Assembly: GCA_016177735.1 (NCBI GenBank)
Contig: JACOUS010000020.1
Location: 26,921-90,920, forward strand
Direction: 5' to 3'
Source: Ignavibacteriales bacterium
GTDB lineage: Bacteria > Bacteroidota > Ignavibacteria > Ignavibacteriales > Melioribacteraceae
DNA: 64,000 nucleotides
Below are positions 29,430-38,531 of the stretch, in pieces. Under the pieces are notes generated by a model. It saw nothing but the letters and a program-made list of their open reading frames with translations. It was not told the origin of the DNA and did not search any database. How positions within the stretch are numbered: the stretch's first letter is position 1; the number at the start of each line of letters is the position of its first letter. A program made the translations under genes and the position numbers.

Positions 29430-30281
29430 ATGCCGCATAGATTAAAACAAGCAATCAATCTTGCTCTTGTTGTTAACATTTTTCTTTTTGTTATAAAAGC
29501 GGTTGTTGGTGTTATCTCTAATTCTATCGCGGTTATTTCCGAAGCTCTCAATTCATTGACCGACATTATTTCATCGATTGGAATAATGTATGCAGTAAAA
29601 ATCTCAAGCAAGAAACCGGATCAAACACATCAATTCGGACACAATGCCGCACAGCCGATTGCCGCATTCATTGTATCGGTGTTCGCATTTGTAGTCGGCA
29701 TCAACATTGTTGAAGAATCATTCAAAAGAATTATCGAGCCGCAGAATGTAAAAACCATTCCGGCTGTTTATATTGTTTTGACTGCGACAATATTCATCAA
29801 AATTATTTTGAGCCGGTACCAGCGCCACATCGGCAAAATTTTCAGCAGTCCGGCAATTAAAGCGGCGGCGGTTGACAGCTTGAACGATGTGCTCGCATCA
29901 TTCATTGCTTTGCTTGGTGTTATCGGCGCCGGCTACGGATTTAGATTTATCGACGGCATTGCCGGTTTGCTTGTTGCAATGTTTATTTTCAAAACCGGTT
30001 ATGAAGTCGGCAAACAAAACATAGATTATTTAATGGGTCACTCGGCGGATAACGAATTTCACAACCGCATCAGAGAAATTACGATGAGCGTTAAAGGCGT
30101 TAAAGGAATTAATGATCTCCGCTCGCATTACGTCGGCGATAAATTCCACATCGAAATTCATGTTGAGGTAGATAAAGAGCACAGCACAAAAATTTCTCAC
30201 GATATCGGCAACGAAGTTCGTTTCGCACTTGAACGAATGGAAGAAGTTCAGAAAGCTTTCGTTCATATCGACCCGGTTTAG
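29430..30281 (+). CDS. cation diffusion facilitator family transporter
   Basis: The 283-residue protein has the CDF layout: about six membrane segments (first LALVVNIFLFVIKAVVGVIS, residues 11-30) and a cytoplasmic C-terminal domain (residues about 205-283) with HFH-like metal ligands (YVGDKFHIEIHVEVDKEHS). The membrane metal site reads N41xxxD45 in TM2 (ALNSLTD) and D149xxxD153 in TM5 (DSLND). Zinc exporters usually have HxxxD in TM2, while Mn/Fe types have DxxxD, so N41 is unusual. It probably exports a divalent metal. I would lean to Mn or Fe over Zn, weakly. Confidence 0.88.
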   Translation: MPHRLKQAINLALVVNIFLFVIKAVVGVISNSIAVISEALNSLTDIISSIGIMYAVKISSKKPDQTHQFGHNAAQPIAAFIVSVFAFVVGINIVEESFKRIIEPQNVKTIPAVYIVLTATIFIKIILSRYQRHIGKIFSSPAIKAAAVDSLNDVLASFIALLGVIGAGYGFRFIDGIAGLLVAMFIFKTGYEVGKQNIDYLMGHSADNEFHNRIREITMSVKGVKGINDLRSHYVGDKFHIEIHVEVDKEHSTKISHDIGNEVRFALERMEEVQKAFVHIDPV

Positions 30282-30332
30282 AAAGTACTTAACACCAAGT
30301 ATTGAGTATGCAGATTAAAAAGGCGAAGCAAA

Positions 30333-32024
30333 ATGGAATTCAATAAACTTACTTTACATGCGGTGCTCGAAAGAGCCGCAGAAAATTTTTCCGGTAGAAC
30401 TGCTGTTTCACTTTTCAATTCGAATGCGATTACTTACGGCGAGTTCAAACAGAAAGTAGAAACCGTAAAAAAATTTTTGAAGAACGGCGGCATTATTGCC
30501 GGCGACAAAGTTGCAATACTCAGCGAGAACCAGCCGAACTGGGCAATTGCACATTTTGCAATTACAACGATGGGTGCTATCTCCGTTCCGATTATGACGG
30601 AGTTTCATCAGAACGAAGTGCATCATATTATCCGTCACTCCGAAAGTAAAGCTGTTTTTGTTTCGGCAAAATATTTCAACAAGATTGAAGACCTTGAAAA
30701 CGATAATCTACAAACAAGAATTTTGCTCGAAGATTTTTCCGTAATTCCGCCGGATACAAAAAACGATTTTCTCAAACAAGTTGTTGCCGACGGGTTGAAA
30801 GAGTTTGCAAAAATTAAAGAAGCGGCTCTCAAATTTATCGGCGTCATTCCCGATGAAGTGAACGAGGAAAGCATTGCAGAAATTCTTTACACATCCGGCA
30901 CTACCGGTCATTCAAAAGGAGTTATTCTCACACACAAAAATATTGTCGCCGATGCGCTCGCTACTTTAAGAATTGTTGACATGACCGAAGATGACAGGCT
31001 GCTCTCGATTCTTCCGTTGTTTCATACAATCGAATCAACGCTCGGTTTAGTAATCCCGTTTATCGCCGGTGCTTCAGTTGCATATTTGGATAAACCGCCG
31101 ACTGCAGCAGCTTTGCTTCCGGCACTTGCAAAAGTAAAACCGACTGTTATGCTTGCCGTGCCGCTCGTTATCGAAAAAATTTATAGAATGAAAATTCTTC
31201 CCGAAATCAACAAAAAATTTTTAGTGAGAAGTTTGTATAGAATTCCAGCAGTCAGAAAAAAATTAAACAAGGTAGCCGCAAAGAAACTTCACAAAACTTT
31301 CGGCGGAGAACTTAAAATGCTCTGCATCGGCGGAGCCGCACTTGCCGCAGATGTGGAAAGATTTTTATCGGAAGGCGGATTCCCATATGCAATTGGTTAC
31401 GGTTTAACGGAAACGTCTCCGCTTGTAACCGGAACGCCTCCTTCGTCAGTGCGTTTCAGGTCTGCCGGAAAAGTTATTCCGGGTATGCAGATAAAAATTA
31501 ACAAACCCGACCACAAAACCGGCGAAGGAGAAATTTTTATCAATGGTCCTAACGTGATGAAAGGTTATTACAAAGACCCCGAAAAAACAAAAGAAGTTTT
31601 TGATGAAAACGGCTGGTTCAAAAGCGGCGACCTCGGTGTGATTGATGAAGACGGTTACTTGTTTATTAAAGGAAGATCAAAAAATGTAATCATCGGACCG
31701 AACGGAAAAAATATTTATCCCGAAGAGATCGAATCAATAATTAATGAAATGCCGTATGTGCTGGAATCATTGGTTGTGGAACGAAGCGGCGATCTTGTTG
31801 CGCGCATCCATCTTAATTACGAACAAATTGATGCCGAGTTTTCAATTGGAAAACGGAACGAATCTTCCGCGCGTGAAATCATCAATAAAATTTTATCAGA
31901 CTTATTTGTTCAGATAAATGTACGGGTGAATACTTTTTCAAAAATTAAAAAGGTAATCGAACAACGAGAACCTTTTGAAAAAACTCCTACATTGAAAATT
32001 AAACGCTACCACTATCTTGAATAG
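30333..32024 (+). CDS. AMP-dependent acyl-CoA synthetase (long-chain type)
   Basis: The 563-residue adenylate-forming enzyme should activate a fatty acid to acyl-CoA. The P-loop motif is ILYTSGTTGHSKGVILTHKN (about residue 185). The substrate/adenylate motif is AIGYGLTETSPLVTG, with GWFKSGDLGVIDEDG and the hinge FIKGRSKNVIIGPNGKNIYPEEIE. This last form is typical of long-chain acyl-CoA synthetases of Bacteroidota. It starts 52 bases after the CDF gene. The exact chain length is not readable. Confidence 0.92.
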   Translation: MEFNKLTLHAVLERAAENFSGRTAVSLFNSNAITYGEFKQKVETVKKFLKNGGIIAGDKVAILSENQPNWAIAHFAITTMGAISVPIMTEFHQNEVHHIIRHSESKAVFVSAKYFNKIEDLENDNLQTRILLEDFSVIPPDTKNDFLKQVVADGLKEFAKIKEAALKFIGVIPDEVNEESIAEILYTSGTTGHSKGVILTHKNIVADALATLRIVDMTEDDRLLSILPLFHTIESTLGLVIPFIAGASVAYLDKPPTAAALLPALAKVKPTVMLAVPLVIEKIYRMKILPEINKKFLVRSLYRIPAVRKKLNKVAAKKLHKTFGGELKMLCIGGAALAADVERFLSEGGFPYAIGYGLTETSPLVTGTPPSSVRFRSAGKVIPGMQIKINKPDHKTGEGEIFINGPNVMKGYYKDPEKTKEVFDENGWFKSGDLGVIDEDGYLFIKGRSKNVIIGPNGKNIYPEEIESIINEMPYVLESLVVERSGDLVARIHLNYEQIDAEFSIGKRNESSAREIINKILSDLFVQINVRVNTFSKIKKVIEQREPFEKTPTLKIKRYHYLE

Positions 32025-32078
32025 ATGCTGGATACTTGAGGATATTCTATAGTGTAGTTTGGAATTTTTCATCCAGAA

Positions 32079-32429
32079 TCAAGCATCGAGAATCGCTTTA
32101 TCTTTCTTCGGCAAGCCGCTTACAACAAGTTCGTACGAATGATCAATCCAGCTGTAAATTTCTTTATCCGGTACTCTTCCGTTAAGGTCAATTGTGTTCC
32201 AATATTTTTTGTTCATGTGATAACCGGAAGTTACTTCATCAAATTTTTCCCGGAGTTCGATTGCATATTCCGGCTCACATTTTAAGTTAACGGTATGCGG
32301 CGGCGTGAGATTGAGCAGGCAAAACATTTTGTTCATCACTTTGAATACCAGTGTGGTTTCATTAAAAGGAAAACTTTCCGTAACGCCTTTCTTCTTCAAA
32401 CAGTAAATTCTGATTTTTTCGATGTTCAT
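32079..32429 (-). CDS. MmcQ/YjbR family protein
   Basis: The 116-residue protein has the YjbR fold pattern: MNIEKIRIYCLKKKGVTESFPFNE, then VFKVMNKMFCLLNL, then KCEPEYAIELREKFDEVTSGYHMNKKYWNTI and the closing IDHSYELVVSGLPKK. Members bind DNA weakly or are uncharacterised; no function is settled. It stands alone, convergent with the acyl-CoA synthetase and divergent from the protease gene. Confidence 0.85.
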   Translation of the reverse strand: MNIEKIRIYCLKKKGVTESFPFNETTLVFKVMNKMFCLLNLTPPHTVNLKCEPEYAIELREKFDEVTSGYHMNKKYWNTIDLNGRVPDKEIYSWIDHSYELVVSGLPKKDKAILDA

Positions 32430-32524
32430 ATTTTATCCCGAATGACGATTCAATTTTACATAAAATTTTTGAAACAAAACTATTATCTTGGTGTATGAGA
32501 AAACAAATAAAGAAAAGTAATTCG

Positions 32525-34594
32525 ATGAAAAAAATATTGTTCATAATTTTTGCCGCGGCATTTGCAGTTTCCAATGCGCAAAACATAGGCGATGTTTTAA
32601 ATAAAGATCACAAAATAGATTCCGCCAAAGTTATTCTGCCGGATAAATCCTACGAAAGAATAGGACAGGTAATAACGCAGATCCTTTCGAGCTATCACTA
32701 CCGCAAACAGCAGTTGAACGATTCGCTTTCATCTGTTATTCTCGATCAATACATAAAAAATCTTGATAACAACAAACTCTATTTTTTGAGCTCGGACATT
32801 GCTTCATTTGAAAAGTACCGTTTCCAATTGGACGACTATTTAAAACTTGGACTGCTGAATGCACCGTTTGAGATTTTCAATGTTTACAAAAAACGTCTCG
32901 CAGAAAGAATAGAATTTGTGAAATCAAGTTTGAGCAAAGAATATGATTTCAACACGAACGAAACTGTAGTGCTCGACCGCGAAGATTCTGCGTGGCCAAA
33001 TACAACCGAAGAATTGGACGAACAATGGCGCTTGCGTTTGAAGAACGATGCACTGAACCTGATTCTTTCCGGCAAAGATTGGAAAGGTACTGTAGAAACA
33101 CTTTTGAAACGTTACCAAAATTTTCACAAAATAATTTTACAGTACGAGTCCGAAGATGTTTTTTCTCTTTATGTAAATTCATTCACACAAGTGTTTGATC
33201 CGCATACGGATTATTTCTCTCCGGCGGCATCGGATAATTTTAATATTGCGATGAAACTTTCGCTCGAAGGAATCGGTGCAACTTTACGAAGCGAGAACGA
33301 CTACACAATTGTTACAAACATAATTGCCGGCGGACCGGCGGCTAAAAGCGGATCAGTTCACCAGGAAGATAAAATAATCGGTGTTGCTCAAGGCGATACA
33401 AGCGAGTTTGTTGATGTTATCGGCTGGCGGCTCGATGATGTTATTCAATTGATACGCGGTAAAAAAGGAACGGTTGTGCGTCTTCAAATTTTGAAAGAGA
33501 ACGACAGCCCGAATTCGCCTCCGCATGAAATTAGACTCGTACGCGATGAAGTTAAACTCGAAGAGCAAGCCGCTAAAAGTGAAATCATGAATATCGAAGA
33601 AGACGGAACAAATTTTAAACTCGGCGTGATCAAACTTTCTTCTTTCTACACCGATTTTGAAGGACAGCGAAGCGGCAAGCCCGATTACAAAAGTACAACG
33701 AGAGACGTGAAAGAGATTCTGCAAAAATTTGAGAATGAAAACTTGGACGGTGTTATTATTGATCTCCGCAACAACGGCGGCGGTTCACTGCAAGAAGCTA
33801 TTCAATTGACCGGCTTATTTATCAAAGATGGTCCGGTTGTCCAGGTGAAAAACAGCGCGAACATTGTCGAGATAAATAAAGATTTTGATCCGTCGATTTT
33901 GTACGATGGTCCTCTTGCGATTCTTGTGAACAGATCGAGTGCATCTGCTTCGGAAATTTTTTCTGCTGCTATTCAGGATTACGGAAGAGGAATCATTATC
34001 GGTGAAAATACTTTCGGCAAAGGAACTGTGCAGAACATGATCGATTTGAACCAGTCGATCCCGATCGCAAACAAAAAAATGGGACAGCTAAAACTAACAA
34101 TCGCAAAATTTTATAGAGTGAACGGCGGCAGCACACAACATAAAGGTGTTAAACCTGATATTGAATTTCCGTCACTCTACACTGCAGAAGAATTTGGAGA
34201 AAGCTCACAAAAAAGCGCTCTGCCGTGGGATCAAATTAAAGCGGCGGACTATAATAAATACAGTGATCTCTCAAAATTTTTTCCTCAACTTTTGAACAAA
34301 CACAACGAAAGAATTAAGAGCGACCCGGAATATCAGTTTGTTCTAAGTGATATCGAAGAGTTTAAGACAATTAAAGAGAAAAAAGAATTTTCACTGAATG
34401 AAAAAATCCGCAAAGAAGAAAGAGAATTGGCTGAAGAAAAGAAAAAGAAAAAAGAAGAAGAGAAAGCAAAATTAACCGGAATAAAAATTGAAGATAAAAA
34501 AGAAGTAGAAGCACAGAATAAAAATGTCAGCGATTATGAATTGAAAGAGAGCGGAAGAATTTTGGCGGATTTAATTTTAGCTAAAGTAGGATAA
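32525..34594 (+). CDS. C-terminal processing (tail-specific) protease, S41 family
   Basis: This periplasmic protease degrades proteins by their C-termini. From ATG 32525 the 689 residues start with a signal peptide (MKKILFIIFAAAFAVSNAQ). A helical N-terminal domain follows, then a PDZ domain (about 230-320, SLEGIGATLRSENDYTIV) and the S41 catalytic core. The core has VIIDLRNNGGGS, nucleophile Ser in NRSSASASEIFSAAIQDYGR and general-base Lys in IIGENTFGKGTVQ. A long Lys/Glu-rich coiled region lies near the C-terminus (about 610-665). Size and layout match Prc/Tsp. An in-frame ATG at 32495 exists but would bury the signal. Confidence 0.93.
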   Translation: MKKILFIIFAAAFAVSNAQNIGDVLNKDHKIDSAKVILPDKSYERIGQVITQILSSYHYRKQQLNDSLSSVILDQYIKNLDNNKLYFLSSDIASFEKYRFQLDDYLKLGLLNAPFEIFNVYKKRLAERIEFVKSSLSKEYDFNTNETVVLDREDSAWPNTTEELDEQWRLRLKNDALNLILSGKDWKGTVETLLKRYQNFHKIILQYESEDVFSLYVNSFTQVFDPHTDYFSPAASDNFNIAMKLSLEGIGATLRSENDYTIVTNIIAGGPAAKSGSVHQEDKIIGVAQGDTSEFVDVIGWRLDDVIQLIRGKKGTVVRLQILKENDSPNSPPHEIRLVRDEVKLEEQAAKSEIMNIEEDGTNFKLGVIKLSSFYTDFEGQRSGKPDYKSTTRDVKEILQKFENENLDGVIIDLRNNGGGSLQEAIQLTGLFIKDGPVVQVKNSANIVEINKDFDPSILYDGPLAILVNRSSASASEIFSAAIQDYGRGIIIGENTFGKGTVQNMIDLNQSIPIANKKMGQLKLTIAKFYRVNGGSTQHKGVKPDIEFPSLYTAEEFGESSQKSALPWDQIKAADYNKYSDLSKFFPQLLNKHNERIKSDPEYQFVLSDIEEFKTIKEKKEFSLNEKIRKEERELAEEKKKKKEEEKAKLTGIKIEDKKEVEAQNKNVSDYELKESGRILADLILAKVG

Positions 34595-34608
34595 TAGTTC
34601 TTGTAGGA

Positions 34609-34651
34609 TTTCCCCTCCTTACAGAGGCGGGGAATAAAAGGGGTGGTTCGG
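34609..34651. repeat. dispersed intergenic repeat (TACAGAGG type), copy 1
   Basis: TTTCCCCTCCTTACAGAGG, then GGGGAA and AGGGGTGG. The same wording recurs at 58442-58475. It lies between the protease and ybaK. Confidence 0.45.
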
Positions 34652-34656
34652 CTTCC

Positions 34657-35121
34657 ATGAAAACAAACGCAATCCGAATTTTAGAATCAAAGCAGATCAA
34701 ACATTCCACAATCGAATACGAATTCAACGAAGAAGAAATTGATGCTGTTTCTGTTGCGCATAAAATTAGTGTCGATCCCGAAACAGTTTTTAAAACACTC
34801 GTTGCGCGTAACGAAGAAAATGAAATTTTCGTTTTTGTAATTCCGGGAAATTTTGAATTGAATCTCAAAAAAGCGGCAGCGGCAAGTTCGAGCAAAAAAA
34901 TCGAAATGATAAAAGTGAAAGAGATACAGCAATTAACCGGCTATATTAGAGGCGGCTGCTCGCCGGTCGGCATGAAAAAACTTTACCCGACTTTCATCGA
35001 TGAAACCGCACAATTATTTTCTGAAATTTTTGTAAGTGCCGGCATCCGCGGAATGCAAATGAAATTATCTCCGCAGAATTTAAGTTCTTTAATCAACGCT
35101 CAATTTGCCGATCTTATCTAA
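34657..35121 (+). CDS. ybaK: Cys-tRNA(Pro)/aminoacyl-tRNA deacylase YbaK
   Basis: YbaK hydrolyses Cys-tRNA(Pro) made by mistake by prolyl-tRNA synthetase. The 154-residue protein matches family length and motifs: DPETVFKTLVARNE, then FVIPGNFELNLKKAAAASSSKKIEM in shortened view FVIPGNFELN, and the hallmark YIRGGCSPVGMKK at about residue 102. The invariant Lys of the KTL motif is present. proS is also in this window at 48888, but far away. The deacylase stands alone just after a dispersed repeat. Confidence 0.92.
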   Translation: MKTNAIRILESKQIKHSTIEYEFNEEEIDAVSVAHKISVDPETVFKTLVARNEENEIFVFVIPGNFELNLKKAAAASSSKKIEMIKVKEIQQLTGYIRGGCSPVGMKKLYPTFIDETAQLFSEIFVSAGIRGMQMKLSPQNLSSLINAQFADLI

Positions 35122-35183
35122 CTCAATTTTCATTTAAAACGGATTTTCATTAGATTTAGCCCCAAAATTTTAGGGAGTTACAA

Positions 35184-35348
35184 ATGGCAAAACAGCAATC
35201 ATTTTCAGATAAAGCGAAAAAGAAACACCAGCAGAGCGGTGTGAATGTAAAATTCATTAAAACCGTTAAATCAGCAAGTGGTTCTTACAAGTTTCAAGAG
35301 AAATTTGTAAAGCTTGACGATGTTAGCAAAGTAACAACATTAAAGTAA
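35184..35348 (+). CDS. small basic protein, DUF4295-like
   Basis: This 54-residue frame is preceded by TAGGGAGTTACAA, a good ribosome site. It begins MAKQQSFSDKAKKKHQQSG and continues VKFIKTVKSASGSYKFQEK. The pattern (MAK start, V-K-x-I-K-x-VKS, G-x-Y-x-F-x-EK) resembles DUF4295, a small protein of Bacteroidota usually encoded next to rpmB and rpmG. Here it is alone and closed by its own terminator. The basic composition fits a ribosome-associated role, but that is inference. Confidence 0.75.
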   Translation: MAKQQSFSDKAKKKHQQSGVNVKFIKTVKSASGSYKFQEKFVKLDDVSKVTTLK

Positions 35349-35351
35349 TAA

Positions 35352-35378
35352 AAAGCCACCGCACGACGGTGGTTTTTT
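35352..35378 (+). terminator. intrinsic terminator after the small basic protein
   Basis: AAAGCCACCG (35352-35361) pairs with CGGTGGTTTT (35367-35376) around CACGA, followed by a T-run. Confidence 0.85.
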
Positions 35379-35512
35379 GTTTTCTCCCATTTCGGTTTCA
35401 TTTTTTCACACCGATTCCTTTATTTTTTTCTGCTCAAAGTATTTCGAAATTTTTTAAGAAGCTGAACCGGATTTTTTGTTAGTCTAATTTAAAATTTGGA
35501 GCGAGGGCACAA

Positions 35513-36298
35513 ATGAAAAATCTCATCGGAATAATTTTCTTTTCTGCGGTACTCTGCTCATCGGCAAATGCACAATTCGAAGATTACAAAATTGTAGATC
35601 TCAGTTATCCCTTCGATGAAAATACAATTTACTGGCCCACAGAAGAGGGATTCAAATTAGAAGTAGAATTTTTCGGGACAACTGAGAAAGGATATCATTA
35701 CTCGGCAAATAAATTTTGCACGGCAGAGCACGGCGGAACTCATATGGATGCGCCGATTCATTTTTATGCCGGAAGAAATACAGTTGATGAAGTGCCGCTC
35801 GATAAATTATTCGGCAAAGCTGTTGTGATTGATTATTCTGAAGAATGCGGTAACGATAGAGATTTCAGATTCTCTATTAAACATTTTGAAAATTGGGAGA
35901 AAGAAAACGGAATAATTCCGGAAGGAGCGATAGTTTTGTTGAAGACCGGTTACGGCAAATATTGGAACGATCGTGAAAAATATATGGGAACAAATGAACA
36001 CGGAATAGATGCCGTTGCAAAACTTCACTTCCCCGGTCTGCATCCGCAAGCCGCTGAGTGGCTTGTGAATGAAAGGAAAATAAAAGCCGTTGGAATCGAA
36101 AGTCCAAGCATCGATTACGGACAATCAACACTTTTTGAAAGCCACGTGATACTCGGGAAAAATAATGTCCCCATCCTCGAAAACGTTGCAAACCTCGATA
36201 AACTTCCGGCAAAAAATTTTTATGTAATTGCCCTCCCGATGAAAATTAAAGGCGGCAGCGGCGGTCCGACAAGAATAATTGCAGTCGTTAAAAATTAA
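35513..36298 (+). CDS. secreted cyclase-family (kynurenine formamidase-like) hydrolase
   Basis: The 261-residue protein has a signal peptide (MKNLIGIIFFSAVLCSSANA). The metal-dependent cyclase fold follows, with the family motif HGGTHMDAPIHF at about residue 75, a VLLKTGYGKYWNDREKY strand and GIESPSIDYG. The family includes arylformamidases and isatin hydrolases, with His/Asp manganese or zinc ligands as seen in HGGTHMD. Most members are cytoplasmic, so export is notable. The substrate is unknown. It is monocistronic, with GAGCGAGGGCACAA before the ATG. Confidence 0.87.
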   Translation: MKNLIGIIFFSAVLCSSANAQFEDYKIVDLSYPFDENTIYWPTEEGFKLEVEFFGTTEKGYHYSANKFCTAEHGGTHMDAPIHFYAGRNTVDEVPLDKLFGKAVVIDYSEECGNDRDFRFSIKHFENWEKENGIIPEGAIVLLKTGYGKYWNDREKYMGTNEHGIDAVAKLHFPGLHPQAAEWLVNERKIKAVGIESPSIDYGQSTLFESHVILGKNNVPILENVANLDKLPAKNFYVIALPMKIKGGSGGPTRIIAVVKN

Positions 36299-36432
36299 CG
36301 ATGTAATTAAATCATTTACATTATTTCTTGAAAGCATCTACGCAAAAATTTTTCCATTACTTGCTATTGGTGTGAGAAATTTTATCTTGCAAAAAGAATC
36401 TTAACACAGCATTTCATTTTTAGTCTCACAGT

Positions 36433-36448
36433 AGTTGTTCGTACAACT
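36433..36448. promoter_or_regulatory. short inverted repeat upstream of the KamA-type gene
   Basis: AGTTGT-TCGT-ACAACT is a perfect 6-base inverted repeat about 55 bases before ATG 36504. It may be an operator or a small mRNA hairpin. No regulator can be named. Confidence 0.25.
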
Positions 36449-36503
36449 CATAATAAAAAATATTTTATCAGCTTTTTTCTAACCAATGTGGAGGGCGAAC
36501 ACT

Positions 36504-37841
36504 ATGAATTCTTACAAAAGCTACTCGCTTCGAAATTATGATCAAATTCCCCGATTGGGAAAGCTCACACGTAATGAAAAGAAAGCAATTGAAATCGTTG
36601 GAAATGTTCTGCCATTCAAAACGAACAATTATGTAATCGAACAGTTAATTGACTGGGACAATATTCCCGAAGACCCGATCTACACTTTAACTTTTCCGAG
36701 AAAAGAAATGCTTTTACAGCATCATTATGCAAAAATTGAAAAAATGATTTCTGCTAATGTTGAAAAAGAAATTCTAGATAATGCTGTTTATAACATTAGA
36801 CTCGAATTGAATCCGCACCCGGACGGACAAAGGTATAATCTTCCAACTATAAACGGAAATCAACTCAATGGTATTCAACATAAATACAGAGAGACCGTTT
36901 TGTTCTTTCCAAGTCAGGGGCAGACATGCCACGCATACTGTACATTTTGTTTCCGCTGGCCTCAGTTTGTCGGGATGAATGAAATAAAATTTGCAATGAA
37001 GGAAACTGATTTACTCGTACAATATTTAATTGAACACCGAGAAGTAACGGATGTTCTCTTCACCGGCGGCGACCCGATGATAATGAAAACACAAATACTT
37101 TCCTCATACATCGAACCGTTACTCGATGACGAGCTTTACAATATTCAAACAATACGAATCGGCACAAAGTCTATCGGTTACTGGCCCTACAGATTTTTAA
37201 CCGATGATGATGCTGACGAACTGATGCGCTTATTCGAAAAAATTGTGAAGAAAGGGAAGAACCTTGCAATCATGGCGCACTTTAATCATCCGGTCGAGTT
37301 ATCAACAAACGCTGCGGCAGATGCAATTAGAAGAATACGTTCAACGGGAGCGCAGATAAGAACACAGTCGCCGGTACTAAAACATATAAACGATAAGCCT
37401 GAAGTATGGTCCGAAATGTGGCGCAAGCAAGTGAACTTAAATTGTATCCCGTATTACATGTTTATTGCGCGCGATACCGGTGCGCAACATTTTTTTGGAA
37501 TACCGCTTGTTAGTGCTTGGAAAATTTTCAGAGAGGCATATCAAAAAGTAAGCGGCGTTTGCAGAACAGTACGCGGACCAAGCATGAGCACAACTCCGGG
37601 AAAAATTCAAGTGCTCGGTGTTGGAGAAGTTAATCAAGACAAAATTATTGTTATGAGATTTTTACAAGGAAGAAACCCCGATTGGGTTGCACGTCCATTT
37701 TTTGCCGAGTATGATGAAAATGCAATTTGGTTTGATGAATTGAAACCGGCTTTCGGAAAAGAAAAATTCTTTTTCGAAGAAGAACTCGAATCAATTTTTA
37801 ATGAACATGTTTACGATGACGAATCGGAAAATTTTGAGTAA
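36504..37841 (+). CDS. KamA-family radical SAM protein (lysine 2,3-aminomutase-like)
   Basis: The 445-residue protein belongs to the KamA family of PLP-dependent radical SAM aminomutases. The 4Fe-4S motif is CHAYCTFCFR (Cys142, Cys146, Cys149). LFTGGDPMIMKT follows, and STTPGK near residue 355 would supply the PLP lysine. Lysine 2,3-aminomutases make beta-lysine, but relatives act on other amino acids or on EF-P. At this length it is not the short EpmB type. ATG 36504 is chosen because GTGGAGGGCGAACACT just before it is an excellent ribosome site. The earlier ATG at 36486 overlaps that site. Confidence 0.87.
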   Translation: MNSYKSYSLRNYDQIPRLGKLTRNEKKAIEIVGNVLPFKTNNYVIEQLIDWDNIPEDPIYTLTFPRKEMLLQHHYAKIEKMISANVEKEILDNAVYNIRLELNPHPDGQRYNLPTINGNQLNGIQHKYRETVLFFPSQGQTCHAYCTFCFRWPQFVGMNEIKFAMKETDLLVQYLIEHREVTDVLFTGGDPMIMKTQILSSYIEPLLDDELYNIQTIRIGTKSIGYWPYRFLTDDDADELMRLFEKIVKKGKNLAIMAHFNHPVELSTNAAADAIRRIRSTGAQIRTQSPVLKHINDKPEVWSEMWRKQVNLNCIPYYMFIARDTGAQHFFGIPLVSAWKIFREAYQKVSGVCRTVRGPSMSTTPGKIQVLGVGEVNQDKIIVMRFLQGRNPDWVARPFFAEYDENAIWFDELKPAFGKEKFFFEEELESIFNEHVYDDESENFE

Positions 37842-38069
37842 AAATCTTCTACTCTCAAGGCTCAATCTTATAAAATGATTTCTCACCCGTAATAATTTTA
37901 CTTTTTACCATATGTTGCAATTACACCCATCCATGCGTTTAAAATTATATTTGTTTTTATACATATAATTGATATTTTAAATCAGTCTTTGAGTCCTTTT
38001 CTTTCCAAATTCCTATTACCGCAATTCCACTTAATCAAAATAAAATCATTAAACAAAAGGAGGCACAAT

Positions 38070-38483
38070 ATGCCTGATACAATTTCTATCTACTTACCGT
38101 TGAATACATATGTGAGTGTAAGATCATTCACAAATGCCGCATTCATTCAAAAAGTAACCATCACCCAGGAAAACGGAACTGTTACAACAGTTCAGGGTAA
38201 TGGAGAGCACGATACGCCTATTCCGAATGGAAATTTTTCTATACAAACACCTTCATCATCTCAAAGCCCATTGGGCTACCGCGTTACGGTACAAGTACAA
38301 TCTTCGCCGGATGGAGGCAGAACATGGCAGCCATCCCAAGTTTCTTCCGGTTCGTGCAGTGTAATGTACTACTACCTCGCAATGGTTGTTTCGGAGGATT
38401 ACATCGATCAGGACTGGAATGATGCAAGCATTCAATTTACATGGTGGATACCGCCAACTTTGAGGCAAGCTCCTTCCAACTAA
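38070..38483 (+). CDS. small beta-rich hypothetical protein upstream of the Rhs gene
   Basis: From ATG 38070, with AAAGGAGGCACAAT before it, the protein has 137 residues and no signal peptide or membrane segment. It is rich in Thr, Ser, Val and Gln with alternating strands (YLPLNTYVSVRSFTNAAF, KVTITQENGTVTTVQG, YRVTVQVQSSPDGG) and a Trp-rich end (SIQFTWWIPPTLRQ). I do not recognise the family; a lectin-like beta sandwich is possible. It is 48 bases before the giant Rhs gene on the same strand with no terminator between, so the two are likely cotranscribed. Confidence 0.7.
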   Translation: MPDTISIYLPLNTYVSVRSFTNAAFIQKVTITQENGTVTTVQGNGEHDTPIPNGNFSIQTPSSSQSPLGYRVTVQVQSSPDGGRTWQPSQVSSGSCSVMYYYLAMVVSEDYIDQDWNDASIQFTWWIPPTLRQAPSN

Positions 38484-38531
38484 GTTTTAAATGAGGGTAA
38501 TACTAACTATTAAATAAAGAGGGAAAAAACG

